Assembly: GCA_021495925.1 (NCBI GenBank)
Contig: JAKEKT010000027.1
Span: 124,001-188,000 of the forward strand
Reading direction: 5' to 3'
Length of the DNA stretch: 64,000 nucleotides
Origin: Diplodia intermedia
Lineage: Eukaryota > Ascomycota > Dothideomycetes > Botryosphaeriales > Botryosphaeriaceae
In this document: positions 1 through 10,612 of the stretch, piece by piece
How positions within the stretch are numbered: the stretch's first letter is position 1
How the letters are laid out: each line of letters begins with the position of its first letter
Made by a program: the position numbers and the translations under genes
Notes under the pieces: generated by a model
Databases searched by the model: none
Told to the model about the DNA's origin: nothing
The model's input: the letters and a program-made list of their open reading frames with translations, nothing else

Positions 1-485
1 GTGGTAGTCGCGGCATCAAGTCTTTGTTCAGCCGTCTAAAGCGTCGCTCCCATCTCGGTCGCTCCAAAGAAAAGGCTGAGCAGGACGACCACTCCAATCG
101 CAGCAGTTTCATCGGTGGTGCAGCACTCCGTTCGCAGAGCTCCCTCGCCGCCCCACGCGCAAGGCCGCAGCAGCAGCGTAGCGTTTCGGCGTCAGTCACA
201 CCCACCATCACGACTCCGCCGGCACACCGTTCCTCACCCAGCATCAGCAGCCTAGAGAGCGGTGAAGTTGCTCGCACCAGCAGCGGTGGCGGCTTTACGG
301 GCAGCTGGAGCAGTCGGGGTCGTCAACGTAGTGCGGCGACTGGCGTGAGCAGCGTGTCCAACGGTGACGAGGATGAAGACCAGTTCGTCGATGCGGGTGA
401 GGGCCTAGAGCCACCTCCTCGCTTGACGACGAAGAGGAGTACAGAGAGTCCTCAGAGGGACAGCCGATTCATGGAGAGGTTTTGA
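1..485 (+). CDS. 3' end of an unidentified protein, Ser/Arg-rich low-complexity tail (5' partial)
   Basis: The frame is open from base 3 and ends in TGA at 483-485. No start codon belongs to it here, since the first candidate is a TTG at 24, so the gene begins left of the window. The visible 160 or so residues start with a short basic stretch (KSLFSRLKRR) and continue into Ser/Thr/Pro/Arg-rich sequence, with an acidic patch (DEDEDQFVDAGEG) near the end. This looks like a disordered C-terminal tail carrying phosphorylation-prone SP and RxxS sites. I do not recognise the family. A poly-T tract follows within 200 bp, consistent with a 3' UTR. The reading frame is quite secure, the function unknown. 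Confidence 0.55.
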   Translation, partial: GSRGIKSLFSRLKRRSHLGRSKEKAEQDDHSNRSSFIGGAALRSQSSLAAPRARPQQQRSVSASVTPTITTPPAHRSSPSISSLESGEVARTSSGGGFTGSWSSRGRQRSAATGVSSVSNGDEDEDQFVDAGEGLEPPPRLTTKRSTESPQRDSRFMERF

Positions 486-1607
486 TGCCTTCCCATGTTT
501 GCTCTGGCGCAATCAGTACACACTTGAGCTTCTCACGACGTTTGCAGCCTTACCACTTCATCTTTACTTCTATCTCTGTAACCTGTTACTCTACCCTGGT
601 CGAATGGCCATCGATTCCTTTCGAAGCGCACAACAGTTTGGATATCAAAACACCTCTGCCACGCACTTTTTTTTTTTTTTTTTCATTTCTGCTCTGTTTT
701 TGGCCATCCCTGGTTTGGCTGATATCCCCACCGGGTTGCACACATACCCCAGTGTTTTTCCCCCCTTGTTTACTCTCAAGCTAGTCTCGAACTGGAGGCA
801 ACAGGACGACCATATAGCGTTAAGACCGACTGCAGCTTCTACAAGGTTTATCACTGATTTGGCACATCGGCCGGCGAATGGACAGAACAAAGTAACGACT
901 TTTCTTGGTATACGATCTTAGCGGTTGAGCGCATTCAAAAACGCCCGTTTGCCTTTTTCTTTCTAGGTCTTTCGCAACTTTCTATCACTTGGCAGGAAAT
1001 TGCCGCTCTTGTCCTCTAGTCTTCTATAATGTCACACCCTGCTTTGGCATGGGGTCATCGAGTGATATTATCCAAATCAACGGCTTTTCAGTATCACCCT
1101 ACCCGCTGGCCGCGCTGGCGGCCATCGCTCGTTCTCGTTTTAGAAAGATCTGCCCCCGGCACGCCCACGATGTCGTCTCATCAGCCCGAGCACAGGTCAT
1201 GCAGGGGTTCGGTGCCGGGTGGCTGCAAATTGCTACGAAGTGAAAGTTCCGCGTGCAGGATGCAGTCACCGCCCCCCTCGCTCACCTGCTGTGCGGCTCT
1301 GCCAGCTTCCCGTGTCGAGAAATGGGAACGAACCTTCGCGTTGTATTTCGGCCCGAGGTCGAGGCTGACCAGGGGAGAGAAGGCGGACCGACGCTAGTTG
1401 AGATGGGAGCCCCGGTTCGCATGCCACGCCTGATCCACTGCAGCACCGGAAATTCTAAATCCGATGGGGGGAACACAGCGGCGCTCCATCCAATAGCAAT
1501 GAAGCTCTCTCTGCTGGCACAGGAACGACGACCAGGCTCACGCGAGAGGGGAGGTCGGGTCAATCCCATCGCCTCCGTGGGTGGTGGATCGTCCCGTCGA
1601 GTTTCCT
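486..1607. other. Intergenic, convergent 3' regions
   Basis: This lies between the partial plus-strand gene and the 3' end of the CDK7-type kinase. It contains a T-run of about 15-17 nt near 668-684. The short ORFs across it have no recognisable protein character. Probably the two 3' UTRs and spacer. Confidence 0.5.
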
Positions 1608-2940
1608 TCACCTGAAGGACCCAAAGTCCAATTTCCGAGCCACCTTGTCCCCGCGGCCTTCCTCGGCGCTGCCGGGAATCTCGCCGCCGCGCCTCTTCAG
1701 GTCCTCGCCCATGCGCTTCTCGAGCTCGGCCTTGGCCTTGGTCTTGTTCGGGTTCGGCAGGTCCTGCTTGGGGGTCGGCTTCGGGTCCGCCGTCCACCAG
1801 GGGTGCTCGAGGACCTGCTTGGCGGTGGCGCGGCGGCGGGGGTCGAGGGTCAGCATGAAGCGCAGCAGCTGGATGCCCTGCGGGCCGATGAGGCCGAACT
1901 CGGAGTCCCAGAACCCTTGGGGCCACCCGCGCTTGACTTCGGAGTTGTCGGCGGCGGGCTTGATGTAGCCGGGGAGCTTGGAGACGCCGGGCCAGTTGTC
2001 CTCGGTCGGGGTGCCGAAGACGTTGGCGATCTGGTCGATCTGGGCGAGGTCGGTGTCGCCGGGCATGAAGAAGTCGCGGCGCACGAGCTCGGCGAAGACG
2101 ACGCCCATGCTCCACACGTCGACGGCGCCCGAGTAGAAGCGGGCCTGGTAGAGCAGCTCGGGCGGGCGGTACCAGCGCGTGATGACGTTGTAGGTCATGG
2201 GCGCGTAGAGCTCCGCGAAGGAGCGGGCCAGACCGAAATCTGCCAGTTTGACCTCGCCGTCGGCGCCGATGAGCAAGTTGTTCAGCTTGATGTCGCGGTG
2301 CAGCACGAAGTTGGCGTGGCACCACCACAGGCCGCGGCTCGCCATGCCCATCCACGACTTGACGTCGGCCGCCGCGTAGGAGATGGTGTCACGCGCCTTC
2401 ATCATCTGCTCCAGGTCCCCCAGGGGCAGGAACTCGAGGACGAGGTTCAGGTTCTGTGCTTTCGAGCTGTACACGGCGTGCAGCTTGATGACATTCGGGT
2501 GGTCGAGTTCCTGTAGGTGCTTTATTTCTCGGATGGCGTCCATCGCGATGCCGTCCTTGAACTCTGCGTTGACCTTGATCTTCTTAATGGCAACAAACTG
2601 GCCGGGCTTGGCCACGACTTCGCCCTTGTATACGATGGCGTACGTACCCTCACCGAGCTTCGTTGCTGTTCCGAACCAAGTGCGTTAGTGTCCGAGACTA
2701 TGTGGTGGAGTGGCGCGCCGAGCGCATACTTTTCTTATATTTGTTTTTGATTTCCTCGTTCATGGCCTCGGACAAGTCGCGCGGCGCATCGCCCGAGGCG
2801 GAGTCTGCCGATGCGGCAGCAGTGCGAGGAGACATGGCTTTGCCGGCATTGTGTTGCAGGACGGTAAGCGCTTTGGCTTTGGCGACGGTGATGTTGGCGT
2901 TGGCCGATGCCGCGTAGGGCTCCGCTGGAGAGACGGCCAT
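1608..2940 (-). CDS. KIN28: Cyclin-dependent kinase 7 / TFIIH kinase (Kin28, Mcs6 type)
   Basis: CDK7-family Ser/Thr kinase, the TFIIH subunit that phosphorylates the RNA polymerase II CTD and, in many fungi, activates other CDKs. Exon 1 is 2940-2730 and exon 2 is 2665-1608, joined across a 64-nt intron (GTATGC ... CTAAC ... CAG); this restores the glycine loop KLGEGTYAIVYKGE. The protein is about 422 aa. Visible motifs are VAIKKIK (catalytic Lys), EIKHL at the position of the cyclin-binding helix, HRDIKLNN (catalytic loop), DFGLARSF, and the T-loop MTYNVITRWYRPPELL with the expected activating Thr. An Ala/Ser-rich N-terminal extension of about 70 residues precedes the kinase domain, and a Lys-rich tail follows. 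The catalytic loop has Leu where most kinases have Pro (HRDxKPxN). It is head-to-head with the mS41 gene. The assignment to CDK7 rather than CDK9/CDK1 rests on the T-loop and the overall sequence. Confidence 0.93.
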
Positions 2941-3466
2941 AGTGGATAGCTGTGGCGAATGCGAAGGAGCGGGTAGGACTTCGAAGGTCGAGGCGGGGCG
3001 GCAGGGTGGTGGAGGAGCGAGCGGAGGAGAGGCGTTGAAAGGAAGGCGGGCTCCCCGCGGTGGAGCTTAGGTGCGCTGCCTCTCGAGGCCTGTGCGGGTG
3101 GTTGCTGGTACGATGACGACAGCTCGAAGACTGCTATCTTGTTGTATCCAGCATGTGAGCGAGTGTCGGATGCACGGAAGTTGGGTGTTTGGGAGGACTC
3201 GGTAGTAGATGATGGAGGGAGTTGAGGCGGACAGCGCCAGCGCCAGGTGCAGGGATTTGGCGCCAGCGTCGCGGCGCTGCGCCGACGAAAAGTTCCCGCG
3301 GCGAGCAACGTCTGACCTCCAGCTCCACCTCCGCCCGCCCACTTGAACACACGCTCGACAGCCCACTCGCTGCAGTCGTGCTCCAGGCAAGCCATTGTCG
3401 ACCTCAATCGCCAGCGCGACCGTCCTGACAGCTGCTCCAGGCTCGAAGAAGTCGCGCATCGTCACC
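2941..3466. promoter_or_regulatory. Shared divergent promoter, CDK7-type kinase and mS41
   Basis: This 526-bp interval separates the start codons of two divergently transcribed genes, so it must hold both promoters and 5' UTRs. No clear TATA box is visible. The sequence upstream of the mS41 start (GTCACC before ATG) is a good fungal start context. Confidence 0.5.
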
Positions 3467-4171
3467 ATGATTATCCGGCCAAATCCCCAGTTATCGCAGC
3501 TCCTCCGGCCCAGCGTCCCGGCATCATCGGTATCCTACCAATGCGTGCGTCAGCTGCATAACCGCATCCCTCAGCGGCCTGTCCCCCAGCCCACGCCCTT
3601 CGTTCCGGACGTCAACACCTTCCTCACCGTCATCGGCCGCAAACTCTCCCAACACGCCGCAAAGATACCCACGTGGGAGGCGCTCTTCAGCCTGAGCTCG
3701 GAGCAGCTGCGCGAGCTGGGCGTTGAGCCGGCGCGGTCGCGCCGCTACCTGTTGCACTGGCGCGAGAAGTTCCGCAATGGCGAGTACGGCGTGGCCGGCG
3801 ACGCCAATCACGTCAAGGACGGCGTCGCTGAGGTCCGCATTGCCGAGGTGCCAGCCAAGACTGCCGCCCGTACCGCGCAGCTTGCCACTGCTACCTCATC
3901 GCCGGGAACGAAGAAGGTTGTAGTCAACGTGCCGCAGGACGTCGAGGTCTCGGAGCAGGTGCTGAGATCCGCGAAGCCACTGCGCGGCTTGAAGGTTAAG
4001 GGTGCACGCACTATCGTTGGACCCTACGTCGAGGCGGTTTCAGACAAGGTTGCGAGGGTCGCCGTGCGAGAGGGTCTGTGGGAGGAGAGGAGAGGACACA
4101 AGGTTGATGGCGGCGAGAGGAGGAAGGCTGAGGTTAGAGCGAAGAGACGAGCAGCCGAGAACAAGAACTAA
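3467..4171 (+). CDS. FYV4: Mitochondrial small-subunit ribosomal protein mS41 (IGR-motif protein, Fyv4 family)
   Basis: Single-exon gene, 234 aa. The IGR protein motif is plain at about residues 48-100: FLTVIGRKLSQHAAKIPTW, then LSSEQLRELGVEPARSRRY and LHWREKFRNG. This motif defines Fyv4/mS41 of the mitochondrial ribosome. The N-terminus (MIIRPNPQLSQLLRPSVPAS) is basic, Ser/Leu-rich and lacks acidic residues, as expected of a mitochondrial targeting peptide. I chose ATG 3467 because the frame upstream offers only a TTG and because GTCACC precedes the ATG. The C-terminal half (Lys/Arg/Glu-rich) is longer than yeast Fyv4, as is usual in filamentous fungi. It is head-to-head with the CDK7-type kinase and followed on the same strand by the Pch2 gene. 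Confidence 0.88.
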   Translation: MIIRPNPQLSQLLRPSVPASSVSYQCVRQLHNRIPQRPVPQPTPFVPDVNTFLTVIGRKLSQHAAKIPTWEALFSLSSEQLRELGVEPARSRRYLLHWREKFRNGEYGVAGDANHVKDGVAEVRIAEVPAKTAARTAQLATATSSPGTKKVVVNVPQDVEVSEQVLRSAKPLRGLKVKGARTIVGPYVEAVSDKVARVAVREGLWEERRGHKVDGGERRKAEVRAKRRAAENKN

Positions 4172-4494
4172 TCGGCTCTCCTACCGCCTTGGGACTTGGG
4201 CTGAGATATAATATGGGTTGTATCTTCTCGCTGTGTATTGTACGTGCATCTGTATATCACTTGGCGCGCAGTCGCCAGGCCGGTCAAGATCTTTGACGGT
4301 AGCTTGTTCTAGACGGCATGCGGCGGTGTGAGACAACGGCTCTGCTATGTCGTCGTTGTAGGCAGCCGCTTGCCCCGGTTAGCTGGTCGCACCTGCCACG
4401 GAGGCTCTTGCCTCTCTGGCCGGCTGCTGATCTCGCTCCAACCCTCAATCGCGAACATGACCAGCGTGTTACACCACTTGCAAGCCCGACGACA
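4172..4494. other. Spacer between mS41 and Pch2
   Basis: This holds the 3' UTR of mS41 and the promoter or 5' UTR of Pch2. A frame open from 4318 runs into the Pch2 exon 1 frame, so the Pch2 start could lie further upstream than annotated. Nothing else is recognisable. Confidence 0.4.
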
Positions 4495-6249
4495 ATGACG
4501 CCAACCGGTATCCTGCACGTTGAAGTGCGGCTTCGCCACACGCCCTGCCCGTTCTGGCGAGCGGACGAAGTGAGTCGCGTGCCAGCTCCGTCCAGTCGCC
4601 GTAGCCGTTGCTGACAGCAACCTGCTCAGGTCAGAGACGAGGTCTCGCAGTGGATACTGCAAAGCTTCAGCTACCTGAAGGTGGGAGATACGGTGCCCTG
4701 TGACGGTGGGCGTTCAGTGAGATCCGCAACACCGGAACATTCCCGCTTATCTTCGACGCAGAGAGCCTCGAGAGTGCCCGAAGCATCGAACACATCAAGG
4801 TCGACGGCTATACCGGGCATGATGGGGACACCGCCTGTTTCTCTGTCCATGATGTTATGCTCGACGTTCAGGTCTATCGCCTGCAAGATGACGAAGAGTC
4901 AGCTACGTTGTTGACTCTGACAGACGGTGATCGGGCTATGGACGACTCGACGTCACATCAGATTCGTATGGTGTCATTGCCGAACATCGATCTGGATGGG
5001 CTGTGGGAGTCGTATGCTAGCCTCTTCCGACGTTCAGCGACAACCACTTACCAGTTTCATCCCAGTCTTGCTTATCCCGGCAATATCCATGTCAGACTGC
5101 TGCGACTTGCGACGCGCATGTGTGGGTGAGTTCGAGCGGCGACTTCCAGGCAGTATACTCACGCATACAGTGACTATGCTGCGCAAAGGTGCCCTGGGCT
5201 CGAAAGGTAGCCATTACATCAGCTGGAACGGACTCTTCCTGCTGCATGGTCCACCGGGCAGTGGGAAGACGACTCTATGGCAAGTCTCCCACTCTTATTA
5301 CGAGGGTCTCTATGTTTCAATCCGCTGACCATATGGCTTGAGTAGCCGAGGCCTAGCCCAGAAGCTGAAGATACGTTTGGGAAAGTCATACACACACGGC
5401 AAGATGATCGAAATCCATCCGGAATCACTTTTCAGCAAATATTTCGGAGAGAGTGGAAAGATCATCGCCCGGATCTTTGATCAGATCCAGAGCACTGCGG
5501 ACTCGGAAACAGAGACCCTCATCTGCGTTATGATCGATGAAGTCGAGAGCTTGGTTTCTGCGCGTGAACAGTCCATGTTCGGCGAAGTCGCGGATGCTAT
5601 ACGGGTAAGGCTGGCCACTCGTCTCCATGGTTACTAGCTTACCTTGCAAGGTTACGAACGGGATCCTGACCGCACTTGACCGTCTTCGGCGTCGTCCTAA
5701 CGTCATGGTGCTGTGTACTAGTAATCTCCCTGATGCAATCGTACGCTACCTCCCCGAGAAGTGTCAGGACGTTCTGGCCTGGCTAATAAGAATCAGGACT
5801 CCGCATTCCTGGATCGCGTCGACATGTCACAGGCCGTGCCCAATCCTGGATCGGATGCAGTCTACAGCATACTTCGATCATCACTAAATGAGCTCATCAA
5901 AGAAGACCTTGTGGCGTCTACCATGATTTGCAAATCCCAAACGACATCTCCCGCAATCGACGGAGCAGCTAACTCAGACGACGATGGATGTTGGCGAATG
6001 GCCGACGCCGCTAGCACGATGATGGAGGATCCACATCTGTTCCCTCCCCTCGGATGTCTAACATTGATGGCTGCAGAGGATAGCCTGGCGTTCGGGCTAT
6101 GGCACTTCTCGAAGAAGTGTGCTGGGATGTCTGGGAGATGTCTACGCCGTCTCCCCATGAAAGCTCTCGGCCTCTACACATACTCTGAACGTCCCACTGT
6201 GAGCGAAGTGCTGGGCGCCCTCCAGCTCGCACTTGACGAAGAGAAGTGA
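4495..6249 (+). CDS. PCH2: Pch2/TRIP13 AAA+ ATPase (pachytene checkpoint, HORMA remodeller), apparent 1-nt frameshift in exon 2
   Basis: Pch2/TRIP13 uses ATP to remodel HORMA-domain proteins in the meiotic checkpoint and the spindle checkpoint. My model has exons 4495-4569, 4630-5121, 5171-5279, 5346-5604, 5651-5740 and 5797-6249. Visible in order: the N-terminal LHVEVRL strand; Walker A GPPGSGKTTLCRGLAQKL (spanning intron 3); SLFSKYFGESGK; Walker B VMIDEVESL; DAIRVTNGILTALD; sensor TSNLPDAI; DSAFLDRVD; and the C-terminal MSGRCLRRLP. Intron 3 (5280-5345) begins GCAAGT, a GC-AG intron. In exon 2 the frame moves by one near 4713-4718: DEVSQWILQSFSYLK and FPLIFDAESLESARSIEH are both family-like but in different frames, and the summed exon length is 3n-1. 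This is either a recent inactivation or an assembly error; all catalytic motifs are intact. Intron 2's donor (GTGGGT, 5122) was chosen to keep frame. The start is uncertain. Confidence 0.82.
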
Positions 6250-8012
6250 CGGAGTAATGGCTACACGGGATTCAATTCTGCAAAGGGATGGAGGTTGGGT
6301 AGCAGGGCATTTCATTGCTGAAGCGAAGAGCCGCAGCCAGGTGCTTCCGACGTTGGAAGGCAGTAAGAGTCATAGCTAAGGGGCCAAAGTCTTGTTTTGA
6401 CGTTGCACAACGTTTAGCCTGCTGTATTAAAAAAAGAAGGCCCAGCCCCGATGGATGCAGCATGCATCACTCAGCTCACGTGTCTGCGTCTCGACGAACC
6501 GTGCGAAGCCTACAGCAGAAAGAGAACGCCATCAATGTTGCGACAGCCAACGGCGGATAGCTGGACGTGGTGGCAAGCCGCGGGGGGGATTGGGCAGGAG
6601 GCGCTTAGCAAAGGCGTCCAAGTCGGGCGAGACATGTTGGGCTGCGTCAAGCATCAGCGGCGGCGTGCCGCTCCCGCATGGGCGCCGCGTGCGAGGCCAT
6701 TGGCGTGCGTGAGCCGCAAAAGGGTCGAGCCGAGCCTACAGCGGCCGGCGGCAGCTGACCGGCTGGCCGGTTGCCAGAAAAAGATCTGGCGGGCGAAGCT
6801 GGTTGGCGGGGGGCCCTGGGTAGCGTCATTGTTGACGGCCACGTAGCGGCGCATGAGAGGGACAGCAACGCCGGCTGTGCGTGTTGGGCCCGGGTGACGG
6901 ACGCAAGGTTCGCGGCGTGTCGACGACATAAAGGGCCAGGCCAGGGGCGCGTTTGCAACCGGCAACCTTGTCCGATTCTGCTCCAGCCTTACTCTGTCGT
7001 GCCGCGCAGGGTTCTGAAACGCAACCCGCTGTTGTACGGCGCACGCACAAGCCGGGCCAGAGCCAAAACAAAAGGACGGCGCCGCCCTCGTCGACGCTCT
7101 GCACCGACCTCTGCGCCGCCTCGCCCCGTCCGCCTCTCAATGTTCTGCTACACCCACGACCGCAACTACATCTTCCTACGCAGACCCCGAAGGCCCGTCC
7201 GAGCGCCCTGAGCACCTCCGCCGACCTAGCGACCGTTGATCGCCCGCCCATTCTCCAGATCTCCGCGCTGCGGGAGTTGCTTGAGCAACCCGAGCACGTT
7301 CTTCTCCCTGCCCCGACGGCGAGCACAGGGCAGGCTCACCACCGCGTCGCATCGCATCGCATCGCATCGCAGGTACGTGTTGTCGCCGCGGCTGGACGGA
7401 GAGCGCACGCCGCCTGGCCCCGCCGGGCCAAGCGACGGTCACGTTCGTGCCCGAGGCGTGGGCTGCAGCCCAATGCGCATCATCGTTTTTTGACCGGTCA
7501 CGTACGCCGTGCTGACTAGCAGACTGCAGTAGTGCGGCTACTGAAGCCTGATCCCGCGCTCGCAGACGTCAGGCTCACAGCCCCCAGAGGCACGCAAGGA
7601 TCCGCATTCCTTACTTATCGCCGCCTACGCCCAGTCCCGCGTCGCCATTCCTCGGCGACGAGCGCGCCAGAAGAGATTGCGACGGCCGCAGCGCCAGCAG
7701 CACCAACGAGCGCGCGCTGCTGCCTCAGAATCCCGGCTGCCCCAGCGCCCTCATCGAATCACCTTCAGCCTTACCGGCGCCTGCGACACGCCAACCCCTC
7801 GCGCCCCCCATCCCTTTGCTTCCTTTGCAGCCCGCCGCCTCCTCGCCGCTGGCCTTTGCTGCTGTTTACCAACACGCCGACCGCCGGGAGCTAAAGAAAG
7901 CCGCCCACCCCGCCCCGGCCTCGCTGCACCCACCTCTCCACTCGTGGGCCCCTCTCGACTTTCTCTGGTAGAAAGGCTCCGAGTGAGGTGATCCCTGACT
8001 ACAACCGTCTCC
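6250..8012. other. Long upstream region of the ULD/CaaX gene
   Basis: This 1.76-kb GC-rich interval has no ORF with protein-like composition. It carries a pentanucleotide repeat at 7347-7371 that runs directly into a good splice-donor sequence (CAG/GTACGT at about 7371-7378), so part may be a spliced 5' UTR of the downstream gene. The rest is probably the Pch2 3' UTR and promoter. Confidence 0.4.
7347..7371. repeat. ATCGC pentanucleotide microsatellite
   Basis: About five tandem copies of ATCGC lie in the upstream region of the gene starting at 8013. The repeat is perfect over about 25 bp and therefore probably length-variable. Confidence 0.8.
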
Positions 8013-10612
8013 ATGCCGTAAGTCCTCCCCTCTCCCCGCTCGCGCGCACCCGCACCTCGCAATCTCAGCGCCTCGCGCCACGCCTCGCGTTGCGCTAGCA
8101 ACACCGTGCTAACGTTGCGTCCGGGCCAAAGGGTATCAAACATCCACATCATCCACTCCTCGGGTTCCGAGCACCACCCCTCGTCTGACGAAGAATTCGT
8201 CGGCGCTGGCGTCCCTCTAAGCGACTCGAACGCCGGCAGCCACGACGACACCGACGAATCCTTGGGCAACTCTGGAGAAGACTGGGTTGAAGTCGACGAG
8301 GACGAGCTTGACCCTTCCGACTCGGCCTCCCGTCCGCGCCCGACCAGACACAGCAGCAGCAGGCACCGCAGCCACCCAGAGCCGCGCCCGACCAGCCATC
8401 GCCGTTCCCGCTCTCACGCCGCCCCTGCGCAGGAGCCGCCCCGGCGTCACCGCGCCAGAGCATTCCCAAGGGAAGACTACTCAAGAGAGCGGAGCGAGCA
8501 CAGTGCACATCGTCGTCGGCCACCGCCCGGCGACATAGACGAGCTGGAGTACCCACCGGACGATTATCCGGGTTACCCCCGTAACCCGCATCCCGGACAT
8601 CACAACCAATGGTCACACATTCCACCCAGCGTGACTTCGGGGTATGCTCCGAGCATGATGTCCGGCTTCCAGAACCCTTATGGCGCTGGTATGGACAGGG
8701 CGCTAGTCCCCATGGCGCCCGTGGCGCCTGATCCGTATGGCTTTCAAGCAAACCCTTTCGCACCAAACCACCATCCATATTCCCAGAACCAAAGCATGGT
8801 CGGTGCTGGCTTCTATGACCATCCACAGGGACCACGTCCCGGGATGGGGCGTCAACGGTACTCCGTTGGAGGCATGCCAGGCCAGCCTCCGGTTCATCCC
8901 ACTGGCAGTATGACGCCTTACTACACTGGATACGATCACCATTATGGCATGCCACCACCGATGCCGCCTTATGGCTACCCTCCGGCACAGTACCGCCGCT
9001 CGCCAGACCAGTCGCCTGATCCAATGAGCCGACCACACAAGCATGCGCCGTCCAAAGCACCCTCACCACCAGCTGCAGCTCCGGTGCCACCACCGCCTCC
9101 TCCCGTTGTTGCTGGTCCGCCGCCGCCACCGGCGCCACCGCCTGCTCCATTGCCTCCCCCGGAGCCCACGCCTGCGGAGATCGAGGCCATGGCTCGTGCC
9201 GCTGAGCAAGCGGATCGTCTCAAGAAACTAGAAGAACTCCTTATGCAGCAGGCCCAAGCGCGAGCGGATAAGGAAGCCGCCAAGAAGAAGGCAGTTGAGG
9301 ACGCTGCTGCCGCTGCTGCCGAGGCTAAGAAGGCAGCTGAGGAAGACAAGTTAGCGAAGCTGCATGATCTTTTGGTTGCTCAGCGCGATGAGCAGAAGGC
9401 TCGCGATGAGGCCATAGCCGCAGCCCGCGCCTCCGAAAAGGCCGAAGCTGATGCAAAGGCTGCCAAAGATGCGGCGGAGAAGCAGAAGGCAGCTGAAGAC
9501 GCAGCTAAGCTACTGGCTGCAGCGAAAAAGGCGAGAGAGGAGGCTGAAACAAAGGCTGCAGAAGAGGCGAAGGCAGCAAAGGAAGCACACGAGAAGGCGC
9601 TTGCCGAGGCTGCCGCGGCTGCAGAGGAGTTGAAGAAGGCCAAGGAAGAGGCGGAAAAGAAGGCTGAAGAGGAGGCCAAGGCCAAAGAAGAAGCCGAGAA
9701 GAAGGCAGCAGCAGCTGCCGCTCCTCCACCGGTGGAGAAACAGGCGCCTATCAAATTCAAAGATGCCGTTGGCCGGAAGTTCAGCTTCCCATGGCATATC
9801 TGTTGCACGTGGAAGGTACGTGCATCACTAGTTGACGTTACTGACTGGCTTAGCCTTGCATGCTGACGTCGTCATAGGGTATGGAAGAGCTCATTAAGCA
9901 GGCCTTCCTCCACGTCGATGTCATTGGCCAGCACGTACACGACGGGCACTACGACCTCGTGGGGCCTGACGGAGAGATTATCCTGCCTCAGGTCTGGGAG
10001 ACTATGGTCCAGCCTGACTGGACGATCACGATGCACATGTGGCCTATGGAAGAGCCTCCCGCCCCGAAGTCCCCCCCACCTATGCCACCACTACCACCAA
10101 TGATGCCTCCGGCTATTGATGTGCCTTGGACAGGTCTCAATATGCCCCATCGCCAGCCGTCAAGGGGGAAGTCGCGAGCCAGCAAGATAGGTGGAGAGGC
10201 TCCAATGGGCAAGAAGCATCGACCCGGCCCCCCACCCGGCTCATTCAGATTTGAGCCCGGAGGGCCTGGAGGACCCGGAGGACCTGCAGACATGATGCCC
10301 CCACCGCCACCTCCACCGCCGCCGCCACCGATCGATATGATGGGCCGTGGGCCACCCACACCCATGGTTGAAATCATCTCTCCAGGGCCGGGGCCAGGAC
10401 CAAAGCCGCCGAAGGCTGCAAAGCCGAAGGCTCAGCCAAACGTTGGGTTCCTCCGTTGGACTGCGGGTGGCGCGGTCCGGCCGGCGGGAAAAGGGGCAAA
10501 AAAACCTGAGAGCCCTACTGGCGGCGGTGGCTCGGCTTCCACGGCAGCATCGGCGCACAATGGGCATCCGCAGCATGGCAACAACGCGGATGCCGGGTGC
10601 GTGGTGATGTGA
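8013..10612 (+). CDS. Coiled-coil protein with fungal ubiquitin-like domain (ULD_2 type) and C-terminal CaaX box
   Basis: Exons are 8013-8017 (ATG plus two bases), 8132-9815 and 9878-10612, giving about 807 aa that begin MPVSNIHIIHSS. In order: a disordered Ser/Arg/Pro-rich N-terminus with an RS-like stretch (residues 80-150); a Pro/Gly/Tyr-rich low-complexity part; a polyproline stretch (about 315-350); a long Ala/Lys/Glu-rich helix likely to form a coiled coil (about 352-532); then a ubiquitin-like domain spanning intron 2 (about 540-620), with FKDAVGRKFSFPW, GMEELIKQAF and HYDLVGPDGEIILPQVWE. This matches the fungal ULD_2-type domain in my memory of the family. A second polyproline tract (PPPPPPPPPPP) precedes the end, and the last four residues are CVVM. 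CaaX with Met at X is a classic farnesylation signal, so the protein is probably membrane-tethered. Its role is unknown; it is more likely a scaffold than a modifier, since it lacks a GG tail. Confidence 0.85.

Noticed and set aside
1282..2355. 357-codon minus-strand ORF overlapping the CDK7-type kinase
   Set aside because: Arg/Pro-rich out-of-frame shadow of the kinase exon.
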